A stretch of DNA of 64,000 bases from Manduca sexta (lineage: Eukaryota > Arthropoda > Insecta > Lepidoptera > Sphingidae): assembly GCF_014839805.1 (NCBI RefSeq), contig NC_051116.1, positions 6,057,556-6,121,555 of the forward strand. The letters are read 5' to 3'. Both the position numbers and the translations under genes were made by a program. Below are positions 37,301 through 52,300 of the stretch, one piece after another. The notes under the pieces are model-generated. The model did no database searches. It was not told where the DNA came from and saw only the letters and a program-made list of their open reading frames with translations. Each line of letters opens with the position of its first letter. Position 1 is the first letter of the stretch.

Positions 37301-40300
37301 GGGCACAGCTTTAAGCAATATTTTCCAACAACCACTCTCTCCTACAGTTGCTCCGACGTGTAAATCGACGCAGCCGCTCGTGATGCGCGCGGCGAGGGGG
37401 GAGCTAGTCGAGATCGAGTGCGACCTGGACGCTAATCCGAAGGTGAGTACTCTTCGTATTTATTTATAGATTGAATGAAAGTTTACAGCACTTGGCTAAA
37501 ACACTTTCACATAACAATATAATCTAACTCTAAATTTAACAATATTAAAACAGCAATAGCAATAAAATAAAATTCAAAAATATAACAAAATTCTAGTTAG
37601 TATTTAGTAATAAATAAATAAAATAACTAAAATTATTTCCAATACTTAACTTACTAAGCGTTGCTGAAAATGACTTAAAACTATTGTAAATATGATAAGG
37701 TTTGTTATAAAATATATCCAGATCTGTGTGATGAGCGGGCACGGCACGGCATTAAGTAGTAATAAGGGTGTTAATGACTACCCTTCTTGTATGTACCTCT
37801 ACTAGCCTGTTTGCTGCTTTTTTACGAGCAGTGACCCTGAAACCATACTCTCTTTGCCGCATATAATTTGACAGTACGTAACAAGAACGTAACGCGCCGC
37901 GTCGCGTTTACAATAGAAATTGGCATACAAATACTATTCCACACTCATCTCACGATCATAACATGAACGTGTTGCGATTGTACACTGTTATCTATATATA
38001 TATAACAAAACTAAGCTTCCAAAAGCTGTCTGTTTGTGATCGATTTTCTCAAAATCTATTGAACGGATTTTTGTACGGTTTTTACTAAAAGATACTGCAA
38101 TTCTTGAGGAAGGTTTAAGTTAATAGTACATTACGGTTTTCCTTATATTTGACGAGGCGTGCTTACCGTTCGCCTGATGGTAAGCGATACGACCGCCCAT
38201 AAACAGTAGAAACACCATCCAACATCTTGAATTACAAAGTATTGTTTGGTATTTCACGACGCTCGCTATCCTAAAACATGAGATGTTAAATCTTATTATG
38301 TCCAGTAGTTACTGGCTACATTATGTCGTTAAACTTAAAAGGCAAACGCGTAGTTTCATGGTAATTTGGAACCGAAACAATGTAGTGAAAAGCCAACAAG
38401 CCATTCAGGGCTTACCCTTGAAACTTTAACTTTCTTAGCGCTGCGACACTGTCAACCAGTTCATAATGAATCTTCAGAAATTTTAGTCGCGTTAAGTCGT
38501 ACTCTTAGTTATATCGAGAGCTTGATAAAACAGTAATTATAGGTACTGTCGGAGTGATAAAATAGTTAGAAACAAAAATAGCCAAATGATCTGGTAGACG
38601 ACCAAGACTTCAGTCACCCCCGTGACCATGAAGGCTGCAAAGTCTTCGAAACATCGGAATAAAGCTAAAATATAAAAAACCGTGATAAAATCCGAAAAAT
38701 AGTTTCATTTAAATATCTGAGGATGACTTAACAATGCAGTATCAAGCAATATTAAGAACTCGTAGTTATAAATGCTATTGTATTCGTTATTCGTGATTAG
38801 GTAACCATCAAGTAAACGACTTGTTATTTTATCATTAATTTTTAAAATAATAAATTTCGATTTAAACTATATTTCGTTATATCGAGACTTATTATTTAAC
38901 CGTAACACTGAACACAAAAGCCTTGCTTACTAAGCTGCATTAAAACCGAGCGATGACTTTTAAACACTAATGACATTAAAATAAGACTTAATTTCGCCTG
39001 GATTCCCATTTTGCCGGCCATTTTCCGTTTTGAATAGTTTTAAATAAGCTTTTTACTAAAAAGCTTGTAGTTGTTGTTTTCGTGTTTATTTGACATGATG
39101 CCATTGTATACATATATATAATAATAACATCAGCCCTGTACTATATACCGTCCCACTGCTGGGCACGTGGTCTTAGTCCTTCACGCTGGCCTAGAGCGGA
39201 TTGGTAGACTTCATACACTCTCAAAGTCTATAACAAACGTCCCAGGTATGCAGGTTTCCTCACGATATTTTCCTTCACCGTTAAAGCAAGCGATAACTTA
39301 CAAAGAATACACACATTATTTTAGAAAAGTCAGAAGTGTGTGCCCTTGGGATTTGAACCTGCGGACATTCGTCTCGACAGTCCGTACCACATCCAACTAG
39401 GCTATCGCCGCTAATTCGATAGATGGAAGGAAACTCTATTTGGTTAAGTTTGATAGTGAATTATACATCTGATTTAATCCGGATTAGGTGCTACCAGGGC
39501 ATTCAATCAAATCAATTAATTTGGCTAAAACATAATGATTTCTTAATGAACAACACCTCAGTCCTCTCCGTGACCATGAAAGCTGCAAAGTCTTCGAAAC
39601 GTCGGGAGAAAATAATAATATAAAAACCGCGAAAAAATCCGTTTAATAGTTTTATTTTCAATTGGCTAAAACATGATATAAATTGTGATGTTCAGTAGTG
39701 TGCAGCAATTTGCTTGTGGTAGGATACATTTTATATGCGTCCGGATAACGACCACCGCACACAAGGTGTTAAAACCCGCCATAGTGGCCCACGTAAGTGT
39801 TGCGTTCCGGGAGCAGCCTGTGTGTATCCGGTTATCAGTCCAGCATAATTAATTTAATTTATCATGGAATTTTCGATTTTAATTTTCTCCCGACATTTCG
39901 AACTGCAAAGTATTCAAAACGTTAAAAAATAAATATAAAATACAACAAAGAAAACTATGTTTTTAAATCAACTTCAGACTTTACAAAATCAATCATTTTT
40001 TTATAAAATAATACCCAGTTCGCATCGAAAGCATTCATTTTATGTAAGAATATTTTGAAACCTCGCGGGAGAGGAACATGTATTAAGAAAAATAGCACAC
40101 GATACCATTGATTAGGTATTATGTTATGCATGAAACGTCTTCCCGAGGGAGCTGTGAGGATTGCGCCCTCTTTGGAAACCCTCAGAGGAATGCAATACAC
40201 ATTTATGAATTCTAAATCAGTTTTTTTAAAATCACTTTAGTGTACGATTGCAGTTTATTCAATTCTGATGTCATAATGCATAGGAATAAGTTTTATAATC

Positions 40301-43300
40301 ATTGCGCGTTGTTCCGTACATAGAAATCATTAGAAATAACCTTGATTAAGATTGGGTAGTTTTTATAAAAAGATAGGTAAGTGTTTGCGCGCGCGATGTT
40401 GTTAATTTACAGCTTCTTACTTGTATTATAAATACGGAATTTTGTTTTAAATGTTTACATGTTTGTTAGAAGTAAACGCAGAAACAGCTGAATGTATCTG
40501 AATGAAATTTATACGCACATAGCCCATGTCTTGAATTAACTACATAAACTTTTATCCTGGTAACATGGTCCCGTAGGTTATATTTTCATAATATAGATGG
40601 CGGCATCGATTTTGATTTAGAGATTATTATAGTGATTACAACGCGAGTGAAGCTGCGAGTAAAACCTAGTGTATATTTACTGTATATACATTCAGCTATA
40701 ATTAAACCGCTCAACCCACTTAAACAAACATAAACAGTTGAAACCGATGAGGAAGTCGAAATACCGAATCGAAAATCCGATATACAATAACAATGTTTTC
40801 CGGTAACCAATGTATGCGATAATCAAAGATATTAAACAGTATAGTTAGATACAGACCGGACAACAGAAACAAACTTTAAACGCAAGATTTACAAATTACT
40901 TTCATAACCCTCACAATTACATACTTTTCTCATCTTATTTATTTTTTTGTTGTCACAGTAGTAAAGCTTTTTATATTGCATCTGTAGTTAAAAAAATTGT
41001 TCATTATTATTGAAATGAAATGATTTATTTGAATCTGTAAAATGTTATACATCATTTAGATTCCGTCAATATTAACTCTACCACCAGTTCGGAAAGCAGT
41101 TCTCACCAGAGAAGAACGGGCAAGAATCTCTGGTGTTGCTCTTTTCAATCAGTTTAGGGTAAAGACTACAGTACATGATAAAGTGAGAAGATTATTAATA
41201 TTATGTGTACCGGTTTGAGGTCTCATAAGAATATGCTACTCGCTGAGTGCTGGCGATGATACTACGCCTTACTTGTTGTACATATCAGTGACTATAATAA
41301 TTATTTAATACTAGTGTAACTATGTGAACTGTTATTATATGTACAATGTGGCAGTGCTAATAAATAAATAAATAATTAAACTCCTCCAAAAGTTAGTACC
41401 AAGGACTAAGTCGTTTTATATGAAATATTCGTGAGAGATTTTTCACAACGTCTTTAGATATGAATACAAAAATAACATACTTACAGAAAATAGGCTAATA
41501 TTCGCATTAATAATATCAGCCATGTATTATATAGTGTCCCACTGTTGGGCACGGGCCTCTTCTACTACTGAGAGGGATTAGGCCTTAGTCCACCACGCCG
41601 GCCTAGTGCGTATTGGTAGACTTCACACACCCTCGAAATTCCTATAGAGAACTTCTCAGGTATGCGGGTTTCCTCATGATGTTTTCCTTCACCATTAAAG
41701 CGAACAATAATTCACAAAGAAAACACACATCATCTTAGAAAACTCAGAGGTGTGTGCCCTTGGGATTTGAACCTGCAGACATTCGTCTGGGCGGTCCGTT
41801 CCACAACCATCTAGGCTATCGCCGCTCGCGCGCTATTATTCGCATTAAAAACATACAAATCACGGAAAAAATATGAAGTATTTTACATTGGTGTTTTGCT
41901 ATTTCACGCTAGTTTGAGTAACAATGGCATGAAACAAAATCTTTGTATGACAATCTTGCCAATGTCCGCTCTATATCTTTAAACTCTTTGCCGCTAATGA
42001 AACGCGTTGAGCGATGCGAAATCACTGGAGAGTTCAAGACACATCACCATTTCAGATCAGGGATCTAAATTTGATCATGTTTGCGGTATTGGAAAGTGGC
42101 ATAGGTTATAAATTTAGAAAATAGTTAAAAATATGATTCACTGGAAATACTAGAGGTGATGCAATATAGGGCTAAGAATTATATTTTGTGATTAAGCAAA
42201 ATGCACGTAATTCCTTCTTAACCGATTTCAGCCACGGCGGTCATTCTCACCGGAGATCAGCCACGCGGCAGATATTATAGTGCACAATTGTGTGCGCAAT
42301 ACACAACCACTCTCTATTTACTCACTCTCATAGTCCGGTGAGACGGTACCGACAATAGTCCGGTGAGACGGTACCGACATGACCGTAGGACGATCAGGAA
42401 AAGACCAACGGCTTACGTGCTATACCAGGCACGGGGGTATCACACCGCCAACTTCCTGATTTCGAGCTGCGACCGAGTAATTTTAAGATGGAAAAACCCA
42501 GTCACAATTATTTTGGCCCAACCCGGGATTCGAACCCAGGACCTCAGCGCGATAGTCGTATTTGTACATTGTACAATTCCAAATACGCCACCGAAGCAGT
42601 CATGTTAAATAAATAATATGTTAGATAAAAAAAATACTATGAAAGTCTTCAAAGAAGTTTAGATGTTTTTAGAAGCAAGCAAGACCTACTCCAAATATAA
42701 CATTAGGTTTCTCTGTTCAATATCAATTTGGAGTCTGGAATTTGCACCCAATATGGCAATAGGTTCGCCAATCTCATCATTGGCTGGAACATGCATGATG
42801 AAAAGTTGATGCTCTTCAGCGGCAAGAAAGCCGGCAGCGACTGTATGCATAAAGCAACAGACTAAGATTAAGATCATTAAGATAATATACATCTTTTTTA
42901 TTTCTTCTTTCCTTCCAGCCAGAGCTGACTTCTTTGTTTACTATAATAGACGTTCATTTATTTTGATGAGTTGCGTATAACCGGTGAAAAGGTTTCATGG
43001 TAATCCACACCTTCTATTTGTGTGAATCCCTAGGCAACTAATCTAGCCTTGTACTTCACTACATTACCCTCAGCATCTCGTTTTAGCCAATATAAAATGT
43101 CTTTGGTTATATTATATGCGATTTGATTTAATAATTGCATAATCTCATGTACCTTGACTTATCATAAGTGCTGCTATGCTAGCGTACACGATGAATAAAT
43201 GATGATGATGTTTTTTAAATCATAAATGCACAATTTGTTCCCAGGACTCGATGGCGTTCCACTGGTGGTTCAACAGCTCGGCGCACAGTAAACACGAACT

Positions 43301-46300
43301 TGCCACGTCTTCGATGACCACAGCTCAAAACATGCCAGGTTTGTTTATAATTCGTTGCTCTTTGATGTTTCGACTGTTTAAAGCATTGTAGTGTACAGTC
43401 CACGCGCGACCTCCGGGAAATCTTATGGAATCTTAATTGAATTAATGCACTGATTTTGATATTACAGTCTCAATATCGGATACAATTTAAAATATGATCA
43501 GAATTTGAAGTTTTATATTTGTATATTTGCTGTGGAACGATGCTGGTTGCGTATTTATATTTCATTTTATTTTTAGATGGTATATTATTATGTATAACCG
43601 TTTGTTACAATAAATAAATAACTTTTTCACTTTCGGCACCTGATCATTTACTGTATTACAGTAGACACCGGTTATAACGACTCCGGTTATAGCGACACAT
43701 CGGTTATAACGACTAATATAAAAAGCGTATCGTTTATGACGACTATCGGATATAGCGTCCAGATTCAGTGATCCCTTCGATGTCGCTATAACCGGTTTTC
43801 ACTGTATTTTAAACAGGAATTTCTTTTTTAATTTTTTTACCAATTTAGATGGTGTTTTCGCAAAATTGTTTTATGTAATGTTATTTATATATTCCATCCT
43901 ATTATCTCAATTAATCGACGCTTTGCCCTCGAAGCATTGGCGAAAGCGTCAAAACAACCCAAATCTTGACGACTTCCCTTTCGTAATTTCTGTAAAATCT
44001 AATTATCATTAGAATGATTTGCAGATCGCATACATTCATATTAGTACTTAAGTATATATTGTGTTGGATTCTCTTCCGAAACATTTCACTCTTAGCCACT
44101 GCTACGTAGTTATCTATATATATATATATAAATGAATCCCTATTTCCCTTGGTCACGCCATCACGCGTGAACGGCTGGACCGATTTCACTTTTTTTTGGT
44201 GTGTTTGTTATTGTCAGGAGAAGGTTTCAATGAAAGAAAAAATCCAAAAAAATGCGCGGTAAATTAGAAAATTTAAGAAAACTTAACGAAAATATTAAGT
44301 TTATATAACTGTCAATTGTTTGAAATAACTGTCAGCGATTGACAGAATGCGCGCTGCAAATTCATAGTTAAGACGGGACAACGTCTGTCGGGTCAGCTAG
44401 TTTAAATTAATATTACGTAAGAGATAACCTCAATCACAAATTAGCTTCATTCATTTACATCTCTGCGGTTTTCCATCAGGCTTTTCCAGTTGTTAATATC
44501 ATTATGTTCATTACCTCGTTACTTCATTATTTTGTGTTTAAAATGTAAATGGCCAATTTTGTTTCTATTTGTCTGTGGACCTCTGTTCCGGTTTGAAGAA
44601 GATTTAACGTAATAACAACAATTTGTTTGGGAATTTTCAAATACGATTCGCCTAGGATCTGGTGGACCAGTGTTAACATAGGAATTTTTTCAACGAACAT
44701 TATAAAAATATAATTATATTAATTTTGCTGTATGTGGTATACAATAGCGTTTCATTCATTCGTTTGTTCTTTCATTCATTCATTCGTTCATTCATTCACT
44801 CACTCACTCATTCATTCATTCATTCATTTATTCGTTCATTCATCATTCGTTTTTTTTATAACTGCATGAAGAGACGAGCAAGCCGCTCGCTTGATAGTAA
44901 GCGACACATCCATGAACATTATCAAAATCATTTGCGTGAAAATGTTTGGATGTAGAAATACACGCAGACATATGAACGGATTTGGGTAAAATTTTACATA
45001 TGGATGGACCATATCCTGGATTAACATATAGGCTATTTTTTGTCCTGGTAATATGCTCCCATGGGAAAAATAACTGTCTTGCTTAAACAGATGGTGCTGG
45101 CGTCTTACAGTGTTTTAAGGGCGTTTGTAGGAAGAAATGCTTTCAAGCGGGCGAAGTCACGAGCAACAACTTGTAAAAAATAAATGACATTTATTTGTGT
45201 TTTTTTGTAGGTACATACCTCTACATGGTGAATACGTCGGCTGACTATGGTTGGGTGCAGTGTTCCGGCAGTAACTTAGTCGGACGGCAGACAAAACCAT
45301 GTCTCTTCCACATTTTACCCGCAGGTCAGTTTACAATATTATATATTATAGGCAATAATACTCTCATCCTTAATCCATCCTTGTTAGTATTAATAATATT
45401 GGTCAGTTAGATTAGATATAAATTTTTGCGGTTCAGGTGCCGCGCAAATTGACAACTGCACCAGGCATATTATAAAAAATGGCGGCCACGAACTCTCAAA
45501 ATTTCATTTTAATACCGTTAACACGAAACAAATATTTTTTCAACTTAACAGTGTCTGCGCGGAAGCTTACAGAATAGTATGCACAAAATAAGTAATAATT
45601 TATAATATTACTGTATTTATAACGGAGAGCACGATACATACAATAGTAAATATAAGTAAAAAAAAAAAAAACTTAATAAAGGCCCATAAAAAATAATATA
45701 CCATTGCTATGAGAGTCCTAAAAATCTTACATCATAAAATTAATTTCGCCTCTGCGCATATTAAAAAGAAATAGCCAATAATATCAATAGTAACGACTTC
45801 GAATTTCAAAATCAATTATCGCCCCGAAGCCATAACAGATCACCGAGCATACGTTTGACAAAGGGCGTCGCTTTTGTCAATCGTTCGTGTTCCATTTTCA
45901 AAAATGACAGGTTATATCGTACTGGCTTCTCGATAGTTCAAATTTTAACGTACAATAAATTAAATTTCATTTTGATAATAAATTTTAAAATTGAACGTTT
46001 ATATGGAACACATTCGAAGTTTAAATTTGATAGATTAGTATATAAATTTTCAATTAGTTTCAATTTTGATCGTTTGCCTGTATTATATTCGTCGGCCTAT
46101 TAGTGAAAACTGGCAAACATAAATAAAACATTTTCTGGAAAGTTCGATTTTCAAAATTGACGTATTAAACTGCAAATTGTTATTCGTTCCAATTTTATTC
46201 AACTGTCAGTTCATATTTAGTGATTTATTTTTATACAGCTTATTTCTGGGAATCATAGAGAGCAACATTGTAGAACATTCGTTATTCGATGTTCAAAATT

Positions 46301-49300
46301 GACAGATTTGTTTGATTGAAAACTAAGAAATTAAAATTGACCACAATAGTATTTACAAAAAAAGACTTTACTGTTAACACTTTTAAGACTATTTTTATGT
46401 AACGTTTTATCCCACAGATAAGCCAGCCACTCCGAAGGCTTGCGAGATCACGAACGTCACCTACGACTCCCTGACACTCAACTGCACTCCGGGACACGAC
46501 GGTGGTATCCGACAGTCGTTCTTATTACAGGTAATAATATGGTTCATTTTACATAGTTTATTTTTTCTCTTAGTTTCCTTAATACACCTATACTCTAAGG
46601 TCTATATTTTTGTATTAAACTCAAAAGGCGACCGTCAAAACTAAGCCCCTTATTAGACGTTATTTATCTAAGGACAGAGTAAAGCTGTGATAACAAGTCT
46701 GTTTCTCAGTGCTGACGGCATGGCAGCCTTCGTAGTGAGTAGCCATAGGGCCGTTGTGATTGGCTAATATTGAGATACAACAATATTAGCCAATCACAAC
46801 GGCCCTATGTCTTGTTATCACAACTTTGCTCCGTCCTTAGATAAAAAACGTCTATGAATAAGGGGGTAAGACGTTTGAAGTATGATGAAAAGTATGTTGT
46901 GCTGACTCCACTTGGAGTGGACTAAGCAAGATCCTCCTGGCCGAACTGTTGGCTTGATGGCAGGGGTCTCTCTCTATTGATAAAATGGCACCTACTCATA
47001 ACTTTACACAGTTTATTACTATTGAATCACGAGCCTAGCTAGTCGTAAGGAACTCTGTGTCAAAATTAACTTTTTAGGGATATTTTTATATCATATATTT
47101 GTTTTTTTTTTTTGTCAAATATGTGCAGTAACGGCATCAGATAACGCTATGTTTCAATTAATTAAAAACACGATGTGTAGTAAAGAAAAAATAAACAATT
47201 AAACCGCCTTCAAAAACCACTCAACCAAAAAAAAAATCACATAACAGATACTAATTTTGGAGTCGGTGCCTAATTAAAATTGCTTGTTAAGCTAGATAGT
47301 AGAAAATGTCTATGAGAAATACAAGTTTGAGTACCTCTATAGACTGTAGGAGGAATGTTGTACATTTATAACTACAATACTTAGAAATCCTTTATCCATC
47401 GCTTTTAGAATCTATATAAAATTACAAACGAGCGTTCCATTTCCAACAAGCTCTAATATCGAAAATATTTCTCAAAGCTATCGTATTTTCAACCCTATTT
47501 GAGTTTCATGAGAAATTCGCGTGTACAAGGTACTTTGTACCACATTATTCTTTATGCTCTGAGCTGTAAACGAGATGTGTTAGTAGTAACTAGTCTTAGG
47601 CGCCACGCAGACGCTGTTATTTCAACAATGCGGAAAGAGCTCTGTAAATATAAAAGTTTAGCATTCGGCTAAGATCGGATAAGTGGTAAGTTCGGATAGC
47701 GCACAAATACTACGAAACTATGGTTATTTTTTAGTTTAAGCTATATGCGCAGCAATGCTGTTTCTTTTTGCATCGCCTATATACCACAGCTCATGCTATA
47801 AACAATAACAGATGTGCTGCGTGCAGTAACAAAAATGATAGATTTCGCTCTTCTTAAGACTAGTCAGGATTTCTACTTGGTTTTGTGGTCCTATCACACT
47901 AGCTTTAGAATCGTTATTAGAACGAAGTCCAAACTTATCCTGCGAACGTACGATCTTTTCTAAGAGCTTCAAATTTCTGTAAAATAATTGATTCCTAATT
48001 TAAATCTTACATAGATTAAATTATAATATAAAGTAGCTTTAATTATAATAATCTAGTTTCATGTATAAAATTCCAATACCACTTAAATATTATATAAGAA
48101 AAAAATCCCTAAAAATATTTCCTATTCGTTGATAAACCGTCCGAACTTAGCCGAATGAATGTACATATCTAAATATATTCCGTTAAACACACCCCTACCC
48201 GCAGGTGTTCGACATGACAACAGGGCTGCTACTCCGCAACATTAGCAACGACGAGCCCGAGTTCGAAGTGTCAGGGTTGGCAGCGAGCACGCTCAGCGTC
48301 GCGGTGCGCGCCTACAACCGCAAGGGGTCGAGCGAGCCGCTCTCGCTCACCTCCAACCTGCTCAAGTACCCGCAGCGGCACACGGGTTAGTCTACATAAT
48401 TTTAAGGCTTATTCGCATCGTGAATTGTGATTTTTATTCTTTTTTTTAAATTTTATTGTGTTGTCGCCTGATGGTAAGCGACACGATCCATAAACAGTAG
48501 AAACACCATCCAACACCTTGAATTATAAAGTATTGTTTGGTATTAAACTGCGCTCGCCATCCTGAGACATAAGATGTTAAGTCTTATTATGTCCAGTAGT
48601 TATACTGGCTACAATTTCCTTCAAACTGGAACACAACAGTAACTACACACTGCAAATAGGCATTGCGGTGGTACCTACACAAGCGGACTCTTACATATGA
48701 GAGATCTACCACCAATAAGCAACTCTATTCTAATTCCAAGAGAGAAATAGAGTTTCTGATTGTAGGATGTGTTTTGTATTCTTTTGGATTAGATACAGCA
48801 TACACAAAATATTTACACCACAATGGCTAATGTGTCGCGTTTGAAGACCAGCCTGATTTCGAACAAGCTAGAACGTTGTAACTGGACACCACTCCGCAAT
48901 CAGTTGCAGTGGGGCCAGTTCCCCAACTCGTAAAAATGCCTACATTGACTTCTGTCTCCCACAGCCCAAGTGCCAGTGAAGGTGGAGCTGACCACGGTGC
49001 TGATCATCGTGCTGGCGGCTGTGGGCATCATTGCCACCATGACTGCTGTCTCCGCCATGGTGTTCTGTTGCCGATACTGTAACAAGAAAGAGAGTGAGTT
49101 AACTATAAAGGACTTTTATGTGCTATTTGATTAATTATATTTAGGGACTGATTCTCAGATTTATTAGACGGGTATCTTTGTAATTTTGATAAATATCTTT
49201 TTTTCTTTAATTCACCCCCTAACAAGCTGTAATAAGTATTGAATGTTTCAATGGAAATAATTTTTAAATAAAATCGTTTTTCTTTTCATTACATCATCAA

Positions 49301-52300
49301 TCAAATGGCTAGATCTACTCATAGTCATTTATATAAAGTGTCACTAGCTATTATTTTAACCCCAAATGCAAAACAAGGGGTGTTACAATGTGTTCTATAT
49401 ACCTACAGACCTGTCATTTATACTTATATCTATGTTTTTGCAGGTAAAAACGAGAAAGATAAGAGACAGCAAGACGAAACCTCTAATATACCATTAACTG
49501 GAACCAAAGAATCTGAAAGCGTCGATAGTCTTGGTAAATTTTACATTAATCTATACTAATATATAAAGCTAATGACTTTCTTTAAACGCTCTAATCTCAG
49601 GAACTAATGAACCGATTTTGATACGAATAAGAAGCTACGTTATTCCTGAGTGCTATAGGCTACTTTTTTATTCCGAAAAGATATAGAGCAGGAAATTTAT
49701 GCCGGAAAAACTTCATCACAGCGTGGAGACGCGATAAAAAACTACTCTTATATAAAAACTTATTTTTTTTATTTGTTTAAAGTATCGATACCAAAATGAC
49801 CGATATTTAGTCTAAACAGCATCAAAATTCCGCCATATTGACTCGTTTTTACGTCTAAGTTGTGACGGTATTACACCTTGAAAAAAAGGCCGACATAATT
49901 CTGGCGGCTAGCGAGAGGAGACTATTATCTATAGATTACTATACTAATAACAATCACATGCATATGGACACTTCAAAAGCTTTATACCTAAGCGACAAAT
50001 ATACCGATGATGCGTTATATACATATTTGATATCGCCAGACTTTTCTGCGTCGTTTGATTTACGTTTTTTATCAGTAGGACTATTTTTATATTATTACAC
50101 TTTATTTTTATAAATTAAATAGTTTATTATAACATCACAATTTTAAATAGCTCTACTCTAAATTTTACTGATTGTCGCTTAGATCATAATTAGGAGGCCA
50201 CGACCCTTGATATTCAGGAATACGACACAAGAATAAGTCGCTTAGATATAACGATATACAACATCTCAAACGTCGATACATTTTGAAATAAATAAGAGCA
50301 TTTAGACCTGAAGAGACGAGCAAAGGAATCGATAATACAGCCGCGTCGTATCTTACATACTTTACAACGCGTGTAGCGTCTGAAGTTCACTAGTTCGTAC
50401 CTTTGCCGCATCATTAAACTATTGGAACAATCTAGAAGTTTGCCGGTTCACGTGTGTTCCTTACGATATTAGATCTCGGTCACTAAAGTGTGAAAAAGGC
50501 TGTAACAATTTCTACGAGGTTTAATACATATAAAAGCGAAAGTAGTTATGCTTTGACAGCTAAACTACTGAAATATTTTTGGATTTTCTTTTTCTGAGGA
50601 TTGTTCATGATCCTAGGTTAGGACTGGCTTTTATTCCGGGAAAATATAAAGCGGGTCTTTTATCCCGCTTTTTTTTACGGGGTGCCGTAAGCAAAAGCTA
50701 GTAACGTATTATCATTGTTAGGGTATACCGTATACAGGGGCCTTATTCTCTATCCCGCACGTTATTTTAACAGTGCGTAACAAGCACGTAACACAATGCG
50801 TCATGTTTAGGACTATAGAAATTTAGCTTACAGAATACCATTCCACGCACATTTCTCGAAGATAACATGACACGGCCGCGTTACGCGTTTACACTATCAT
50901 ACAGAATAAGGGCCCAGGATGGAATTTTATTTACTGTTTATCCGACACGTATGTTTTTAAATGATTATGTCATTAGATTTGTTGTACATTGATTATGTCA
51001 TCATTGTACAACAAATCTATGATGAAAAATATGAAAAAAAAAATTTTTTAAATAGACGTCATGTAAATATCGTATCATAAAAAAATTTACAATATTTTAT
51101 TTAAATTTTGCTTTCTAAATGTTTTATCCACCACGTATGTTTCGGGAGAACATTGAATTTAATTCCAACGTGTTTAAAATTACGTTTCATTTGTAATAAT
51201 ATTACTAAATTTGCTAATAATTATTATTTAGGATATATTAAAATACACATGTGAAATTAAAACCAATGCCTATACAGACAGACTTGCGGACATAGCCGTT
51301 AAAGATAAATATGTATTTATAAATAATGTATAAATAAATATGATTATTATTATACTCTTTATTTTGAAAGTTACCTTATTAAATTTTATTTATATCTAAA
51401 AAATATCAATACATATATAATAAAAAAAAAAATGGATCACTCTAAAGACAAGACCTAAGCTACCGGCGCTTAGTAATAGAGTAAGAAATCTCATAATGAC
51501 ATTGACAGTTAATTAGCAGATTTCCATTCCACATTTCCTAACCATAAATAATATCTAAGCGAGAATTCCACGTAAAACATAACATCCGCGAATCTTCGCG
51601 TCTCGAATTTCTAATTCGATTTGTTAGTGCGGCCATTTCCGGTAAATTCCGTTACATTTCGACACTCGCTCGGATTTCCGTAACTCTACACTTTGTTTTC
51701 CGAGAAAAATGTATTTAACTAAGCTTTAGTAGTGATGGGATGTACCGGGAATTTTCCGTTTTTGTTACAACCTAATTATTTTGGGGTTTTTGTTTTAGTT
51801 TTGTTATGTTATTGAATTCGGGTAAATCTATATCTTTACTATATATATCTATAAATCTGAAGAATTTGTTTGTTTGAACACGCTTATCTCAGGAACTACT
51901 GGTTCGAATTGAAAAATAATTTTAGTGTTGATTAGCTCATTTATCGAGAAAAGCTATAGGCTATAACATGCTATAATCAATAGGAGCGGAGCTAGCATGA
52001 AAAATGTTACAAAAACGGAAAAAAAAATAATTCTTATAGACCTTATGTAGCGTGCATCGTATCAATTCGTTCTAATGATAATTAGATTTTACATAAAGTA
52101 TTAAAGGCAAGTCGGTAAGAATCGGGTTGTATTGACCCTTTGCCAATGCTTTGTTCAACTACATCATAACAGCTTAGGTTGAGGTGGTCATTTATTTGTC
52201 GCAATGTGGTCATTTTTTTATACATAGACACAGCAACATTCTTTCGGTGTTTTTTTGTTACTATATACACATTTTTGTCTTTTTTATAATCTTATTTTTT

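Larger units (their letters stand above)
40825..41985 (+). repeat. Family P repeat split by two insertions
   Basis: P begins ACAGTATAGTTAGATACAGA (40834), is broken by about 500 bases that include a family O copy (41010-41165) and TAAATAAATAAATAA (41355-41375), resumes at CTCCTCCAAAAGTTAGTACC, is broken again by SINE B7 (41511-41836), and ends at CAATGTCCGCTCTATA. Confidence 0.65.

Noticed and set aside
36070..37347. Second FN3 or extra Ig domain
   Set aside because: No open frame with domain motifs exists between exons 8 and 9; the stretch holds repeats K4 and a G fragment.
44725..44955. Frame encoding a HSFIHSF-rich peptide
   Set aside because: It is a translation of the TTCA microsatellite.
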